NCBI GenBank assembly: GCA_963799395.1
Contig: CAWCWZ010000063.1
Location: 62,001-126,000 of the forward strand
Length of the DNA stretch: 64,000 nucleotides
Reading direction: 5' to 3'
Source of the DNA: Bog-752 sp963799395
GTDB lineage: Bacteria > Actinomycetota > Thermoleophilia > UBA2241
The translations under genes and the position numbers were made by a program. The notes under the pieces were generated by a model, which was given only the letters and a program-made list of their open reading frames with translations, did not search any database and had not been told where the DNA came from. Position 1 is the stretch's first letter; every line of letters starts with the position of its first letter. Shown one piece after another: positions 27,960 through 36,313 of the stretch.

Positions 27960-28605
27960 TCAGCGTGCCGACGGTGCCTCACCGGCCAGGTAGTCGAGCA
28001 GGTCGGCCGGCGTGGCGGCGACGTAGACGGCGCCGGCTTCGCGCAAGGCCGCGGCGCCGTGCCAGCCCCAGCCGGCGCCCAGGGGCGTGGCGCCGGCCTC
28101 AGCGCCCTCGAGCATGTCGCCGCGGGTGTCGCCGACGTAGAAGTAGCGCGGCTGGCCCGGGTAGCGCGCCATCACGCCGGCGATCTTGCGCACCTTGCTC
28201 GAGTCGGCCTCCGACGCCGAGCACGTCGCTCACCCGCTCGCCGAGCCCCTCCCGGGCCAGGAACTCGCGCACGACGCTGCCGGCGTTCGAGGTGATGACG
28301 ACCACGTCGAAGCGCGCCGCCAGGCCGGCGAGCAACCCGGGCACGCCCGGAAAGGGGTGCAGATCGAGCGAGGTCGAAAGGACGGCGGCCGTGTCGTCGA
28401 TGATCGCCTTGATGACGTCGCGCTCCATGCCGAGCGCCGCCATGCTGTCGTAGACGTTGTCGTCGAACAGCTCGACGACCTGGGCCGGGTCGGCGATCTC
28501 GGCGTGTCCGTGGGCCCGGCAGGCGGCGGCGAAGGCGGCGGTGAAGACGGCCAGGGAGTCGACCAGCACGCCGTCGTGGTCGAACATGATGACGGGTCGT
28601 GTCAC
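27960..28605 (-). CDS. HAD-family phosphatase (phosphoglycolate phosphatase-like), frameshifted
   Basis: A HAD hydrolase of about 214 residues. Motif I is MFDHDGVLVDS, motif II is VVITSNAG, and a cap region lies between. After a one-base shift near 28215 the frame continues EADSSKVRKIAGVMARYP (motif III Lys region) and FYVGDTRGDMLEGAEAG (motif IV), ending TPADLLDYLAGEAPSAR. All catalytic motifs are therefore present across two frames. The family removes phosphate from small metabolites such as phosphoglycolate; the specific substrate is unclear. It is divergent from the NERD helicase gene. Confidence 0.82.
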
Positions 28606-28753
28606 AGAGGCCTCGCTTCGCTGGTCGGTCGAGCTTCACTGGCGGCGTCGTCACGATACCATCCCGCGCGAGCCGGGGCGCCCGGCCGCCCTCGCGAGGT
28701 CAATCCTGATACCCTAGACACATGAGAACGCTCTCCAGCCGGGTGGTCCGCCG

Positions 28754-30703
28754 GTGCCGCCCCGCCTGATCCCCCCGGCCATCGCCCTCGACACGCCCAG
28801 CGAGGGCGAGCGCGTCGCGTTCGACGCGCTCGCCGCGGCCGAGGGCGCCGACGACTGGGTCGTGCTGCACTCGCTCGACCTGGCCAACCACCGGCGCCGG
28901 CTGGCCGGCGAGATCGACTTTCTTCTGATCGTGCCGGGCAAGGGCGTGCTCGTCCTCGAGGTCAAGGGCGCCCACCATCTGCGCCGCCACGACGGCCTCT
29001 GGTTCTATGGCTCCGACCCGCGGCCCGACGAGCGCGGACCCTTCAAGCAGGCCTCCGAGGCCATGCACAGCCTGCGCGACCGTCTGGTCCGCCGGCATCG
29101 CGACCTGGCCCGTGTGGTGTTCTGGTCGGCGGTCTGCTTTCCGTTCGTCGACTTCGCCGAAGCCTCCGAAGAATGGCACCCCTGGCAGGTGATCGACCGC
29201 CGGGCCATGGCGGCGCGGCCGCTCACGCAGCTCTGCGAGAGCGTGCTCGACCACGCCCGCGAGGAGCTCGTGGCCCACGACGAGCCCTGGTTCCACGCCG
29301 AGCGTCACGAGCCCCACGGGCAGCAGGTCGACGAGCTCCTGCGCGTCCTGCGCGGCGACTTCGAGTTCTTCGAAAGCCCCAAGTCGCGGGCGCGGCGCTT
29401 AGACGACGAGGTGCGCCGCTACACCGAGGAGCAGTTCGAGGCGCTCGACACGATCGACGCCAACCCGCGTGTCGTGTTCGATGGGCCGGCCGGCACCGGC
29501 AAGACGCTGCTCGCCGTCGAGGCGGCGCGCCGCGGCGCGGTCGCCGGCCGGCGCGTGCTGCTGCTGTGCTTCAACCGGCCGCTGGGCCGCTGGCTGCAGG
29601 AAGAGACCGAGGACCTGCGACCCAGGGCCGGCGCCGGCGTGTCGGGCAAGGGTCCCGGCGTGGTCGCGCGCACGTTGCACGAGCACCTGCGGCTGCTGGC
29701 CGGCGTCACACCCACCCCCGAGCAGGTCTGCAGCCAGAGCTTCTGGCAGGACGAGCTGCCCGAGCTGGCCGCCGAGGGGCTGCTCGAGCTTACTGAGCGA
29801 GCCTCGCGCGACGGCGGACACAGCCGCGAAGTCTACGACGAGATCGTCGTCGACGAGGCCCAGGACGTGCTGCGCCGCAGCTACTTCGACGTGCTCGACC
29901 TGAGCTTGTCGGGCGGCTTCGACGGCGGCATCTACCGCCTGTTCGGCGACTTCGCCTACCAGCGCATCTACGACGCCGCCGCGCTCTCGCTCGACCAGGT
30001 GCTCGCGCCCGGCGGCCCCTGCGCCGGCGCCGTCCGCTACGAGCTGCGCGTCAACTGCCGCAACACGCCGCGGGTGGCGCAGCTCGCCTGCGCCTGCGGC
30101 GGCGTCGTGCCCGGCTACAGCCGGGTGCGCCGCCCCGACGACGAAGCCCAGCCCGAGATCCGCTACTGGCGCGACGAAGCGGGGCAGAGGAGACTCCTCG
30201 CGGCCGTCCTGGACGAGCTCGCCGAGCAGGGGTTCAAGGGCGCGCGCACCGCCATCCTGAGCCCCCACGGCGACGACAACTGTTGCGCCCGGGGCCTGAC
30301 CGGACAGCCCTGGCAGGACCGCCTCGCGCCGCTGCTCAGAGAGGCGCGGGCGATCGCGAACCCGGTGGCGGGCGGCGCGCCGGACGGCGCGCCGCGCGGT
30401 GACGGGCCGGACGGCGGCGCCCCGGGCGGCGGCGGGCCGGTCGCCGCCGGCGAGTGGCCCGCCGCCTGCGTGCCCTCCGACCTGGACGCGGTCGATCTGC
30501 ACTCCAACAAGACGCGCTACTGCTCGATCTACCGCTTCAAGGGCCTCGAGTCGCCGGCGGTGGTGCTCACCGACATCGAGGATCTCGACTCGCCGGCCGC
30601 CTGCTCGCTGCTCTACGTGGGCTGCACCCGGGCCCTGCACCGTCTCGTGATCCTCGCCCACGAATCGCTGCGGGCGACGCTGGAATCCGGGGGGCAGAAA
30701 TGA
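28754..30703 (+). CDS. NERD-domain UvrD-like helicase/nuclease
   Basis: A 649-residue DNA-processing protein. Residues 15-130 form a NERD (nuclease-related) domain with the PD-(D/E)XK-type core GEIDFLLI...VLVLEVKG (Asp55, Glu69, Lys71). A superfamily 1 helicase follows: Walker A GPAGTGKT (244-251), Walker B DEIVVDEAQD (362-371), then FGDFAYQRIY, a Gly/Pro/Ala-rich insert near 540-570, and the C-terminal motifs YRFKGLESPAVVLTDI and LLYVGCTRALHRLVI. It probably acts in DNA repair or defence. The GTG at 28754 is the first in-frame start. Its stop overlaps the ATG of the peptidase gene. Confidence 0.88.
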   Translation: MPPRLIPPAIALDTPSEGERVAFDALAAAEGADDWVVLHSLDLANHRRRLAGEIDFLLIVPGKGVLVLEVKGAHHLRRHDGLWFYGSDPRPDERGPFKQASEAMHSLRDRLVRRHRDLARVVFWSAVCFPFVDFAEASEEWHPWQVIDRRAMAARPLTQLCESVLDHAREELVAHDEPWFHAERHEPHGQQVDELLRVLRGDFEFFESPKSRARRLDDEVRRYTEEQFEALDTIDANPRVVFDGPAGTGKTLLAVEAARRGAVAGRRVLLLCFNRPLGRWLQEETEDLRPRAGAGVSGKGPGVVARTLHEHLRLLAGVTPTPEQVCSQSFWQDELPELAAEGLLELTERASRDGGHSREVYDEIVVDEAQDVLRRSYFDVLDLSLSGGFDGGIYRLFGDFAYQRIYDAAALSLDQVLAPGGPCAGAVRYELRVNCRNTPRVAQLACACGGVVPGYSRVRRPDDEAQPEIRYWRDEAGQRRLLAAVLDELAEQGFKGARTAILSPHGDDNCCARGLTGQPWQDRLAPLLREARAIANPVAGGAPDGAPRGDGPDGGAPGGGGPVAAGEWPAACVPSDLDAVDLHSNKTRYCSIYRFKGLESPAVVLTDIEDLDSPAACSLLYVGCTRALHRLVILAHESLRATLESGGQK

Positions 30704-31830
30704 GAGCACGCGACCTGGGCATCGAGATCGGGCTCGGCGCCGTGGGGCCGCTGAACGCCATCACCGACGTGGCCGGCGTGAAGGTCGGCTGCGCGACGCT
30801 GATCGACGGCGGCGGCCCCCTGGTCGTTGGCGAGGGCCCGGTGCGGACCGGGGTCACGGTGATCGTGCCTCATGACGGCGAGATCAGCGAAGAGCCGCTG
30901 CTGGCCGGTTGCCACCGCCTGAACGGCAACGGCGAGCTTACCGGGCTCGAATGGATCCGCGAATCGGGCCTGCTGACCTCGCCCATCGCCCTCACCAACA
31001 GCCACTCCGTGGGTGTCGTGCGCGACGCCCTGGTCAGGCGCGAAGTCGAGGCGCGCGGCCCCGGCAAGCTCTTCTGGAGCCTGCCGGTCGTGGGCGAGAC
31101 CTGGGACGGCTGCCTGAACGACGTGAACGGCCAGCACGTCCGCGCCGAGCACCTGTTCGCGGCGCTCGCCGCGGCCGCGGGCGGACCGGTCCCCGAAGGC
31201 AACGTCGGCGGCGGCACGGGCATGGTCTGCCACGACTTCAAGGGCGGCACCGGCACGTCGTCGCGGGTCGTCGAGACCGGGGGCGAGCGCTTCACGGTAG
31301 GCGTCCTCGTGCAGGCCAACCAGGGCGAGCGCGCCTCGTTTGCCGTGAACGGCGCGCCGGTGGGCCAGGTGCTCGATGGCGAGGCCGTGCCGCTGCCGGT
31401 GCTGCCCGAAGAGGCGCCGCCGGCGGGGGCCGGCTCGATCATCGCCATCGTGGCGACGGACGCGCCGCTGATCCCGACCCAGCTCCAGCGGCTGGCCCAG
31501 CGCGCCGGTCTGGGCGTCGCCCGGCTGGGCGCCTGGGCAGGTAACTACAGCGGCGACCTCTTCCTGGCCTTCTCGACGGCCAACCGCGGCCTGCCGCCGA
31601 TGAGCTACGGCGCCGGCGGCCCCGTGCGGGTGCCGCTCGAGATGCTCTCGCTGGGCTTCATCGACCCGCTGCTCGAGGCCGTCGTCGAGGCCACCGCCGA
31701 AGCGATCCTGAACGCTATGCTGCAGGCCGAGACGATGACCGGCCGCGACGGCGTGACGGCGCATGCGCTCGACGGCGCCCGTCTCGTCGAGGTGCTCGAC
31801 CGCTACGGGCGGAGGACCGCGCACGCCTGA
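30700..31830 (+). CDS. P1-family peptidase (DmpA/BapA-like aminopeptidase)
   Basis: A 376-residue N-terminal-nucleophile hydrolase of the S58/P1 family, which cleaves N-terminal D- or beta-amino acid residues from small peptides and amides. Characteristic are LNAITDVAGVKVGCATLI, GVTVIVPHDGEI, NGNGELTGLEWIRESG, and the self-processing region GGGTGMVCHDFKGGTGTSSR, before which the chain is normally cut into two subunits. The end ETMTGRDGVTAHALDGARL is also typical. ATG 30700 overlaps the helicase stop (ATGA), so the genes are translationally coupled, although no functional link is obvious. Confidence 0.9.
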   Translation: MRARDLGIEIGLGAVGPLNAITDVAGVKVGCATLIDGGGPLVVGEGPVRTGVTVIVPHDGEISEEPLLAGCHRLNGNGELTGLEWIRESGLLTSPIALTNSHSVGVVRDALVRREVEARGPGKLFWSLPVVGETWDGCLNDVNGQHVRAEHLFAALAAAAGGPVPEGNVGGGTGMVCHDFKGGTGTSSRVVETGGERFTVGVLVQANQGERASFAVNGAPVGQVLDGEAVPLPVLPEEAPPAGAGSIIAIVATDAPLIPTQLQRLAQRAGLGVARLGAWAGNYSGDLFLAFSTANRGLPPMSYGAGGPVRVPLEMLSLGFIDPLLEAVVEATAEAILNAMLQAETMTGRDGVTAHALDGARLVEVLDRYGRRTAHA

Positions 31831-31874
31831 CAGCGCCCGAGGCCACTTATCGGTCGCGCGATCTTACCCTCGAT

Positions 31875-32285
31875 CTAGGCTGCCTTGCGCACCACCTCCG
31901 GGTGGGTGCTCACGCAGAGGATGTTGCCGTCGGGATCCTTGGACCAGGCCGACTTGAACTCGCCCATCGTGGCGACGCCGTTCACGGTCTTCAGACCCGG
32001 CTGATCGTAGTCCTCGAACCTGACACCCCTGGTGCGCAGATCGCCCACCGCTCCGTCGAACTCATTGGTGAGGAAGGTCGCCTGGGTATGATCGGCCTTG
32101 TTGGGCTCGGCGCGCTGGTAGAGGAACAGCTTGCTCGTCTCGCCGACCCGTACGACCACGTTCCCCGGCATCTCCGGGGTCTCCTCGACCTCGAGGCCGA
32201 GCGTGTCGCGGTAGAAGCGCTTGCTGCGCTCGATGTCGGCGCAGGGCAACACGGTGCCTACTTCAGTGATCCGATGCTGTGACAC
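31875..32285 (-). CDS. VOC (glyoxalase/bleomycin-resistance) family protein
   Basis: A 136-residue VOC-fold protein. It shows the paired beta-alpha-beta modules: VGTVLPCADIERSKRFYRDTLGLEV and FDGAVGDLRTRGVRFEDYD, ending SAWSKDPDGNILCVSTHPE. Metal ligands are likely in the conserved acidic and His positions, but these are not fully assignable. Members range from glyoxalases to dioxygenases and binding proteins. GTG 32285 was preferred because GGAGG is then 8 bases upstream. It stops at TAG. It shares a 340-base divergent region with the BBE oxidase. Confidence 0.82.
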   Translation of the reverse strand: MSQHRITEVGTVLPCADIERSKRFYRDTLGLEVEETPEMPGNVVVRVGETSKLFLYQRAEPNKADHTQATFLTNEFDGAVGDLRTRGVRFEDYDQPGLKTVNGVATMGEFKSAWSKDPDGNILCVSTHPEVVRKAA

Positions 32286-32625
32286 AAGAACCACCTCCTG
32301 GGCGGCTGACTAAAGCGTTCTCTCGGTCGTTTCCCGCTGCTCGCCGGGAGAAAACCGTCGCCGGCGCACGCGTCGCAGAAGACCATCCACGCTGAGAAGA
32401 CGCGTGCCCGACGCCGCGGGCGGGCCAGGTCAGGCGGCCCGCATCTCCTGCGTGTCTGGGTGGGGCGGTGCCATCCTCACACGGTTTCTCGTGTGAGGTT
32501 CGACCACGGCTGCACGGTGGAAACAGGAGTATTTCTATCCGCTTATGGGGCACAGGTGCGACATCGGGCGGGGAGGCTCAGTGGCCAGACCCGAACCATC
32601 GCTTGGCAGGGTGAGGAGGGGCGTC
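32286..32625. other. divergent intergenic region
   Basis: About 340 bases between the VOC gene and the FAD oxidase gene. I see no gene. AT-rich patches such as GTATTTCTATCCGCTTATG near 32528-32546 could hold the rightward promoter. Confidence 0.35.
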
Positions 32626-34041
32626 ATGGCGACAGCAGCCCAGCATTCTCTTGATCCACTTTCGCAGCTGGAGACCGGTTTTCACGGTGCCGTCGTGCGG
32701 CCCGAGTCCCCGGAGTACGACGAGGCGCGATCGGTGTGGAACGGCATGATCGACAAGCGTCCGCGCGCCGTGGCCCGGTGCGCCGACGTCGAGGACGTGG
32801 TGCGTTCCGTGGACTTCGCGAGACGCTACCGCTGGCCGCTCGCGGTGCGCGGCGGCAGCCACAACGTGGCCGGGCTCGCTACCGTCGACGACGGCCTCGT
32901 GATCGACCTGTCGGCGATGCGCCGCGTGACCGTGGACGTGGAACGCCGCGTGGCGCGCGTCGAGGGCGGCGCCACCTGGGCCGACGTCGATGGCGCCGGT
33001 CAGGAGCACGCGCTCGCGACACCGGGTGGGCTGATCTCGGAGACGGGCGTTGCCGGCCTCACGCTCTCCGGCGGCCTCGGCTGGCTGCGCGGCAAGCACG
33101 GCGTCACCTGCGACAACGTCATCTCCGCCGAACTCGTCACCGCCGACGGCCGCCTGGTCACGGCCAGTGAGAGCGAGAACCCCGACCTGCTCTGGGCGCT
33201 GCGCGGCGGCGGCGGTAACTTCGGCGTGGTCACCGCGTTCGAGTTCCTCCTGCACCCGGTCGGACCGGAGGTGATGTTCGCCTTCGTGTTCCACGACGGC
33301 CGGCGCCGCCGCGAAGCCCTGCGCTTCTTTCGCGAGTTCGCGGCGACGACGCCCGACGAGCTCGCCCCAGTGGCCGTCCTCGGCACCGTGCCGCAGGGCG
33401 CTGCCGAGTTCCCACCGGAGACCCATGGCCGCACCTTCACGGCCTTCGCCGGCCCCTACATCGGACCCATTGAGGTGGGCGAGCGCGTCGTGCGGCCGCT
33501 GCGCGAGTTCGGCGAGCCGCTCGCCGACTTCAGCGGTCGCACCTCGTGGCTGGACGTGCAGAGCGTCTTCAATGCCGAGTACCCACGCGGACAGCGCTAC
33601 TACTGGAAGTCGGCGCTGCTCGACGACCTCAGCGACGAGGCCATCGAGGTGATCGCCCGCGCCGCCGACGCCCAGGTCTCCGAGCTCACCACGATCGACG
33701 TCTGGCATCTGGGAGGAGCGGTGCGACACGAGCCGCCCGGCGGTGCCGCCTTCGGCGGCCGCACCGCGACGTTCATGGCGAGTCCCGAGGCCAACTGGGT
33801 CCTGTCCTCCGACGACGCGGCCAACATGAAGTGGGCGCGCAAGCTGGTCACCGACCTGCAGCCGTTCTCGGGCGGTGCAAACTACCTCAACTTCCCCGGG
33901 TTCGTCGAGGAGGGCGAGGGGCTGATGCGGGCCGCCTTCGGCGACCGCTACGAGCGCCTCGTGGCGGTCAAGACCAAGTGGGATCCGGAGAACCTCTTCC
34001 GCCTGAACCAGAACATCGCGCCCCGAAGCGCCGGGGCATGA
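32626..34041 (+). CDS. FAD-dependent oxidase with BBE domain
   Basis: A 471-residue flavoprotein of the berberine-bridge/6-hydroxynicotine oxidase group. The FAD-binding PCMH domain has WPLAVRGGSHNVAGL, where His79 is the expected covalent FAD attachment site, and GGLISETGVAGLTLSGGLGWL. The C-terminal BBE segment is NYLNFPGF...RYERLVAVKTKWDPENLFRLNQNI. The second Cys link of bicovalent members is not apparent. These enzymes oxidise alcohols, amines or sugars with O2. ATG 32626 follows GAGGAGGG. An oxygen-using enzyme in an otherwise anaerobic gene set suggests some oxygen exposure or another acceptor. Confidence 0.88.
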   Translation: MATAAQHSLDPLSQLETGFHGAVVRPESPEYDEARSVWNGMIDKRPRAVARCADVEDVVRSVDFARRYRWPLAVRGGSHNVAGLATVDDGLVIDLSAMRRVTVDVERRVARVEGGATWADVDGAGQEHALATPGGLISETGVAGLTLSGGLGWLRGKHGVTCDNVISAELVTADGRLVTASESENPDLLWALRGGGGNFGVVTAFEFLLHPVGPEVMFAFVFHDGRRRREALRFFREFAATTPDELAPVAVLGTVPQGAAEFPPETHGRTFTAFAGPYIGPIEVGERVVRPLREFGEPLADFSGRTSWLDVQSVFNAEYPRGQRYYWKSALLDDLSDEAIEVIARAADAQVSELTTIDVWHLGGAVRHEPPGGAAFGGRTATFMASPEANWVLSSDDAANMKWARKLVTDLQPFSGGANYLNFPGFVEEGEGLMRAAFGDRYERLVAVKTKWDPENLFRLNQNIAPRSAGA

Positions 34042-34196
34042 CCCGAGATCCGACCGCGACGGTGCACCTCTACCAGGGCGGGCCGACCGTGGGAATGCAG
34101 CATGAGCGCATCCAGGACGGCAAGATCGTCTCGTACCACACCTACTACGATCAGCTCGGCCTGCTGACCCAGTTGGGCCTTATGGGCGGGTCGTGA
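34038..34196 (+). CDS. SnoaL-like C-terminal fragment
   Basis: A 52-residue reading frame overlapping the BBE oxidase stop (ATGA). GMQHERIQDGKIVSYHTYYDQLGLLTQLGLM matches only the last third of SnoaL/NTF2-fold proteins, which are normally about 130 residues. It is probably a truncated remnant rather than a working protein. Confidence 0.5.
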   Translation: MTRDPTATVHLYQGGPTVGMQHERIQDGKIVSYHTYYDQLGLLTQLGLMGGS

Positions 34197-34327
34197 AATG
34201 CAGGCCGGAAGCCTGGGCGTCGAGCAGAGGTGAGACACACGGGGGAGAGAGTCGACACGGGGCCTTCCCCGACGATGTCGAGGCACGGGCGCGAATCACC
34301 AGAGACCCGCGATTCGTGGCGCAGTCT

Positions 34328-34403
34328 TGGAGCCGACGCCCGGAATCGAACCGGGGACCCCATCATTACGAGTGATGTGCTCTGCCAGCTGAGCTACGTC
34401 GGC
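34328..34403 (-). tRNA. tRNA-Thr (CGU anticodon)
   Basis: On the minus strand the cloverleaf has the acceptor arm GCCGACG/CGTCGGC, the D-arm GCTCAGCTGGCAGAGC, the anticodon stem CATCA/TGATG around CTCGTAA (anticodon CGT) and the T-arm CCGGTTCGATTCCGG-like. CCA is encoded. It is the second threonine isoacceptor in the window. Confidence 0.95.
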
Positions 34404-34836
34404 CCACGAGTGAACGCCGCCAGATTGTAGGTCAGCGGGCCGCTCGTGCCAAGCGCCGGCCGTGGTCGCGCGGCCGCGCTCGGGCGGCGCCCCGGCGCGC
34501 CCCCAAAAGGCAGTCATCGCGCACCCCGGTTTGTACACCTGGGACCGCGAATCGCGCGTGCTTCTGTGCTACTTTTCGAAGCTGGGGAATGCCAGAATCC
34601 GGCTGCACATGGGCACTCCCCATGCTACACTTCAGAGACTTGCACACAGATTCACAAGGCGCATCCAAAGCGCCGGTCGTGGGCCGGTTTTCCGCGGTCG
34701 CGAAAACCACGAGAGAGGCGGGGGAGCGAGCCTTGGTACTCTCACAGCGAGTGTCCGTACGTCCACACGTCACCGTCCAGAGCGGAGCGCGTGGGTGTCA
34801 AGTCGTGGGGAGCCACGTGATGATCTGGAGAGGAGA
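34404..34836. other. leader region of the hdr-mvh-hyp operon
   Basis: About 430 bases with no gene. A candidate promoter is CTGCAC (34603-34608), a 17-base gap, and TACACT (34626-34631), giving a leader of about 200 bases. The AGAGGAG ribosome site of hdrC ends it. No known riboswitch was recognised, but the long leader leaves room for one. Confidence 0.4.
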
Positions 34837-35424
34837 ATGACGGAGCTAGCTACCACGCCACAGGCCAAAGCCGTGCACAAGGCATTCGTCGACGACGTCA
34901 TGCGCATGCCCGCCGGCGAGAAGATCAAGATCTGTCAGCAGTGCGGCACCTGCACCGGTTCGTGCCCGACGAGCTACCTCATGGACTACGGTCCGCGCGA
35001 GGTGATCGGCGCTTTCCGGGCCGGCATGATCGACAAGGTCGTCAAGAGCAACACGATCTGGCTGTGCACGTCGTGCTATTTCTGCACGGTGCGCTGCCCG
35101 GCCGGCATCAAGATCACCGACCTCATGTACGAGCTCAAGCGCCTCGGCATGAAGTACGACCTCCTGCCGAAGAGCAGCAAGAACCCGGCCATGACCAAGT
35201 ACTTCATCGACAGCGTCCACAAGCACGGCCGCAACCACGAGGTCGAGCTCATCGGCAAGTTCGTGATGACCAAGAACCCGGGCCTCGCCCTCAAGTTCAC
35301 AGGGGTCGGCGCCAAGCTGTTCTTCGGCGGTCGCCTGCCGCTCTTCGCCAAGAACATCAGAGGCCGCGACGAGCTCAACAAGATCTCGGCCTATCTCGAG
35401 GCCGAGGAGGCGAAGGTCCAATGA
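34837..35424 (+). CDS. hdrC: heterodisulfide reductase subunit C-like protein
   Basis: A 195-residue iron-sulfur protein. Two [4Fe-4S] motifs are seen: Cys33, Cys36, Cys39, Cys43 in CQQCGTCTGSCP and Cys77, Cys80, Cys83, Cys87 in CTSCYFCTVRCP. HdrC passes electrons between HdrA and the catalytic HdrB. The C-terminus (about 120-195) is longer than the minimal ferredoxin-like HdrC and rich in Lys. ATG 34837 follows AGAGGAG. It is the first gene of a tightly packed operon; its stop overlaps the hdrB ATG. Being cytosolic and HdrC-like, not HdrE-linked, it belongs to the soluble HdrABC type. Confidence 0.93.
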   Translation: MTELATTPQAKAVHKAFVDDVMRMPAGEKIKICQQCGTCTGSCPTSYLMDYGPREVIGAFRAGMIDKVVKSNTIWLCTSCYFCTVRCPAGIKITDLMYELKRLGMKYDLLPKSSKNPAMTKYFIDSVHKHGRNHEVELIGKFVMTKNPGLALKFTGVGAKLFFGGRLPLFAKNIRGRDELNKISAYLEAEEAKVQ

Positions 35425-36293
35425 GATACCTCTACTACCCGGGCTGCTCGGCCGAGGCGACGGGCAAGGCCTACGACATCTCGAGCCGTGCCCTCATGGC
35501 CAAGCTGGGCGTCGAGATGATCGAGATCGACGACTGGAACTGTTGCGGCGCCACGAGCTACTTCTCGGTGCGCGAGCTCGACTCGTTCGCCATCGCCGCC
35601 CGCAACCTGGCGATCGCCCAGCAGCAGGGCGACGAAGACCTCGTCGCCATCTGCAACGCCTGCTACACGGCGCTTTCCAAGACCAACCGCTACATGAACG
35701 ACAGCGACGAGGTCTTCAAGGCCGTCAACGGCGCCCTGGGCGCCGTTGGCCGCAGCTACGACGGCACCAAGCGCGTACGCCACATCATGGACGTGCTGGT
35801 GAACGACATCGGGCTCGACACCATCGCCGGCAAGGTCACCCGGCGCCTCACGGGCATCAAGGTGGCGCCCTACTACGGCTGCCAGTTCTCGCGGCCCATG
35901 GGCACCTTCGACGATCCCGAGTTCCCGACCACCATGGACGCCTTCTTCAAGGCCCTGGGCGCCGAGGTCGTCGACTACCCCTCCAAGGTCAAGTGCTGCG
36001 GCGGCATGATGATGATGACCAAAGAAGACGCCGCCCTGCGCATGTGCCACGAGCTGTTAAAGACGGCCGCCGACAAGGGCGCCGACGTCATGATCGCGGC
36101 CTGTCCGCTGTGCGAGATGAACCTCGAGGCCTACCAGCCCCGGGTCAACGCCGCCTTCGGCACCGACTTCAAGATCCCGGTCATGTACTTCACCCAGCTC
36201 GCCGGCCTTGCGTTCGGCGTCGAACCCAAGAAGCTCGCCATCGACTTGCAGATCGTCTCCTGCGACGACGTGCTCGCGGCGATCCCGGCGTGA
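35421..36293 (+). CDS. hdrB: heterodisulfide reductase subunit B-like protein
   Basis: A 290-residue protein with two CCG domains, the non-cubane iron-sulfur sites where HdrB reduces disulfides. The first is Cys9, Cys41-Cys42, Cys78, Cys81 (PGCS, NCCGATSYF, CNACY). The second is GCQFSRP, KCCGGMMMM and CPLCEMN. All cysteines are kept, so it should be catalytically competent. In methanogens the substrate is the CoM-CoB heterodisulfide; in other bacteria the natural acceptor is often unknown. It overlaps hdrC by 4 bases and precedes hdrA. Confidence 0.94.
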   Translation: MRYLYYPGCSAEATGKAYDISSRALMAKLGVEMIEIDDWNCCGATSYFSVRELDSFAIAARNLAIAQQQGDEDLVAICNACYTALSKTNRYMNDSDEVFKAVNGALGAVGRSYDGTKRVRHIMDVLVNDIGLDTIAGKVTRRLTGIKVAPYYGCQFSRPMGTFDDPEFPTTMDAFFKALGAEVVDYPSKVKCCGGMMMMTKEDAALRMCHELLKTAADKGADVMIAACPLCEMNLEAYQPRVNAAFGTDFKIPVMYFTQLAGLAFGVEPKKLAIDLQIVSCDDVLAAIPA

Positions 36294-36313
36294 GCGGCGA
36301 GGAGGAGATGACG

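Noticed and set aside
34038..34196. A functional SnoaL-like enzyme
   Set aside because: Only the last third of the fold is present, so I list it as a fragment.
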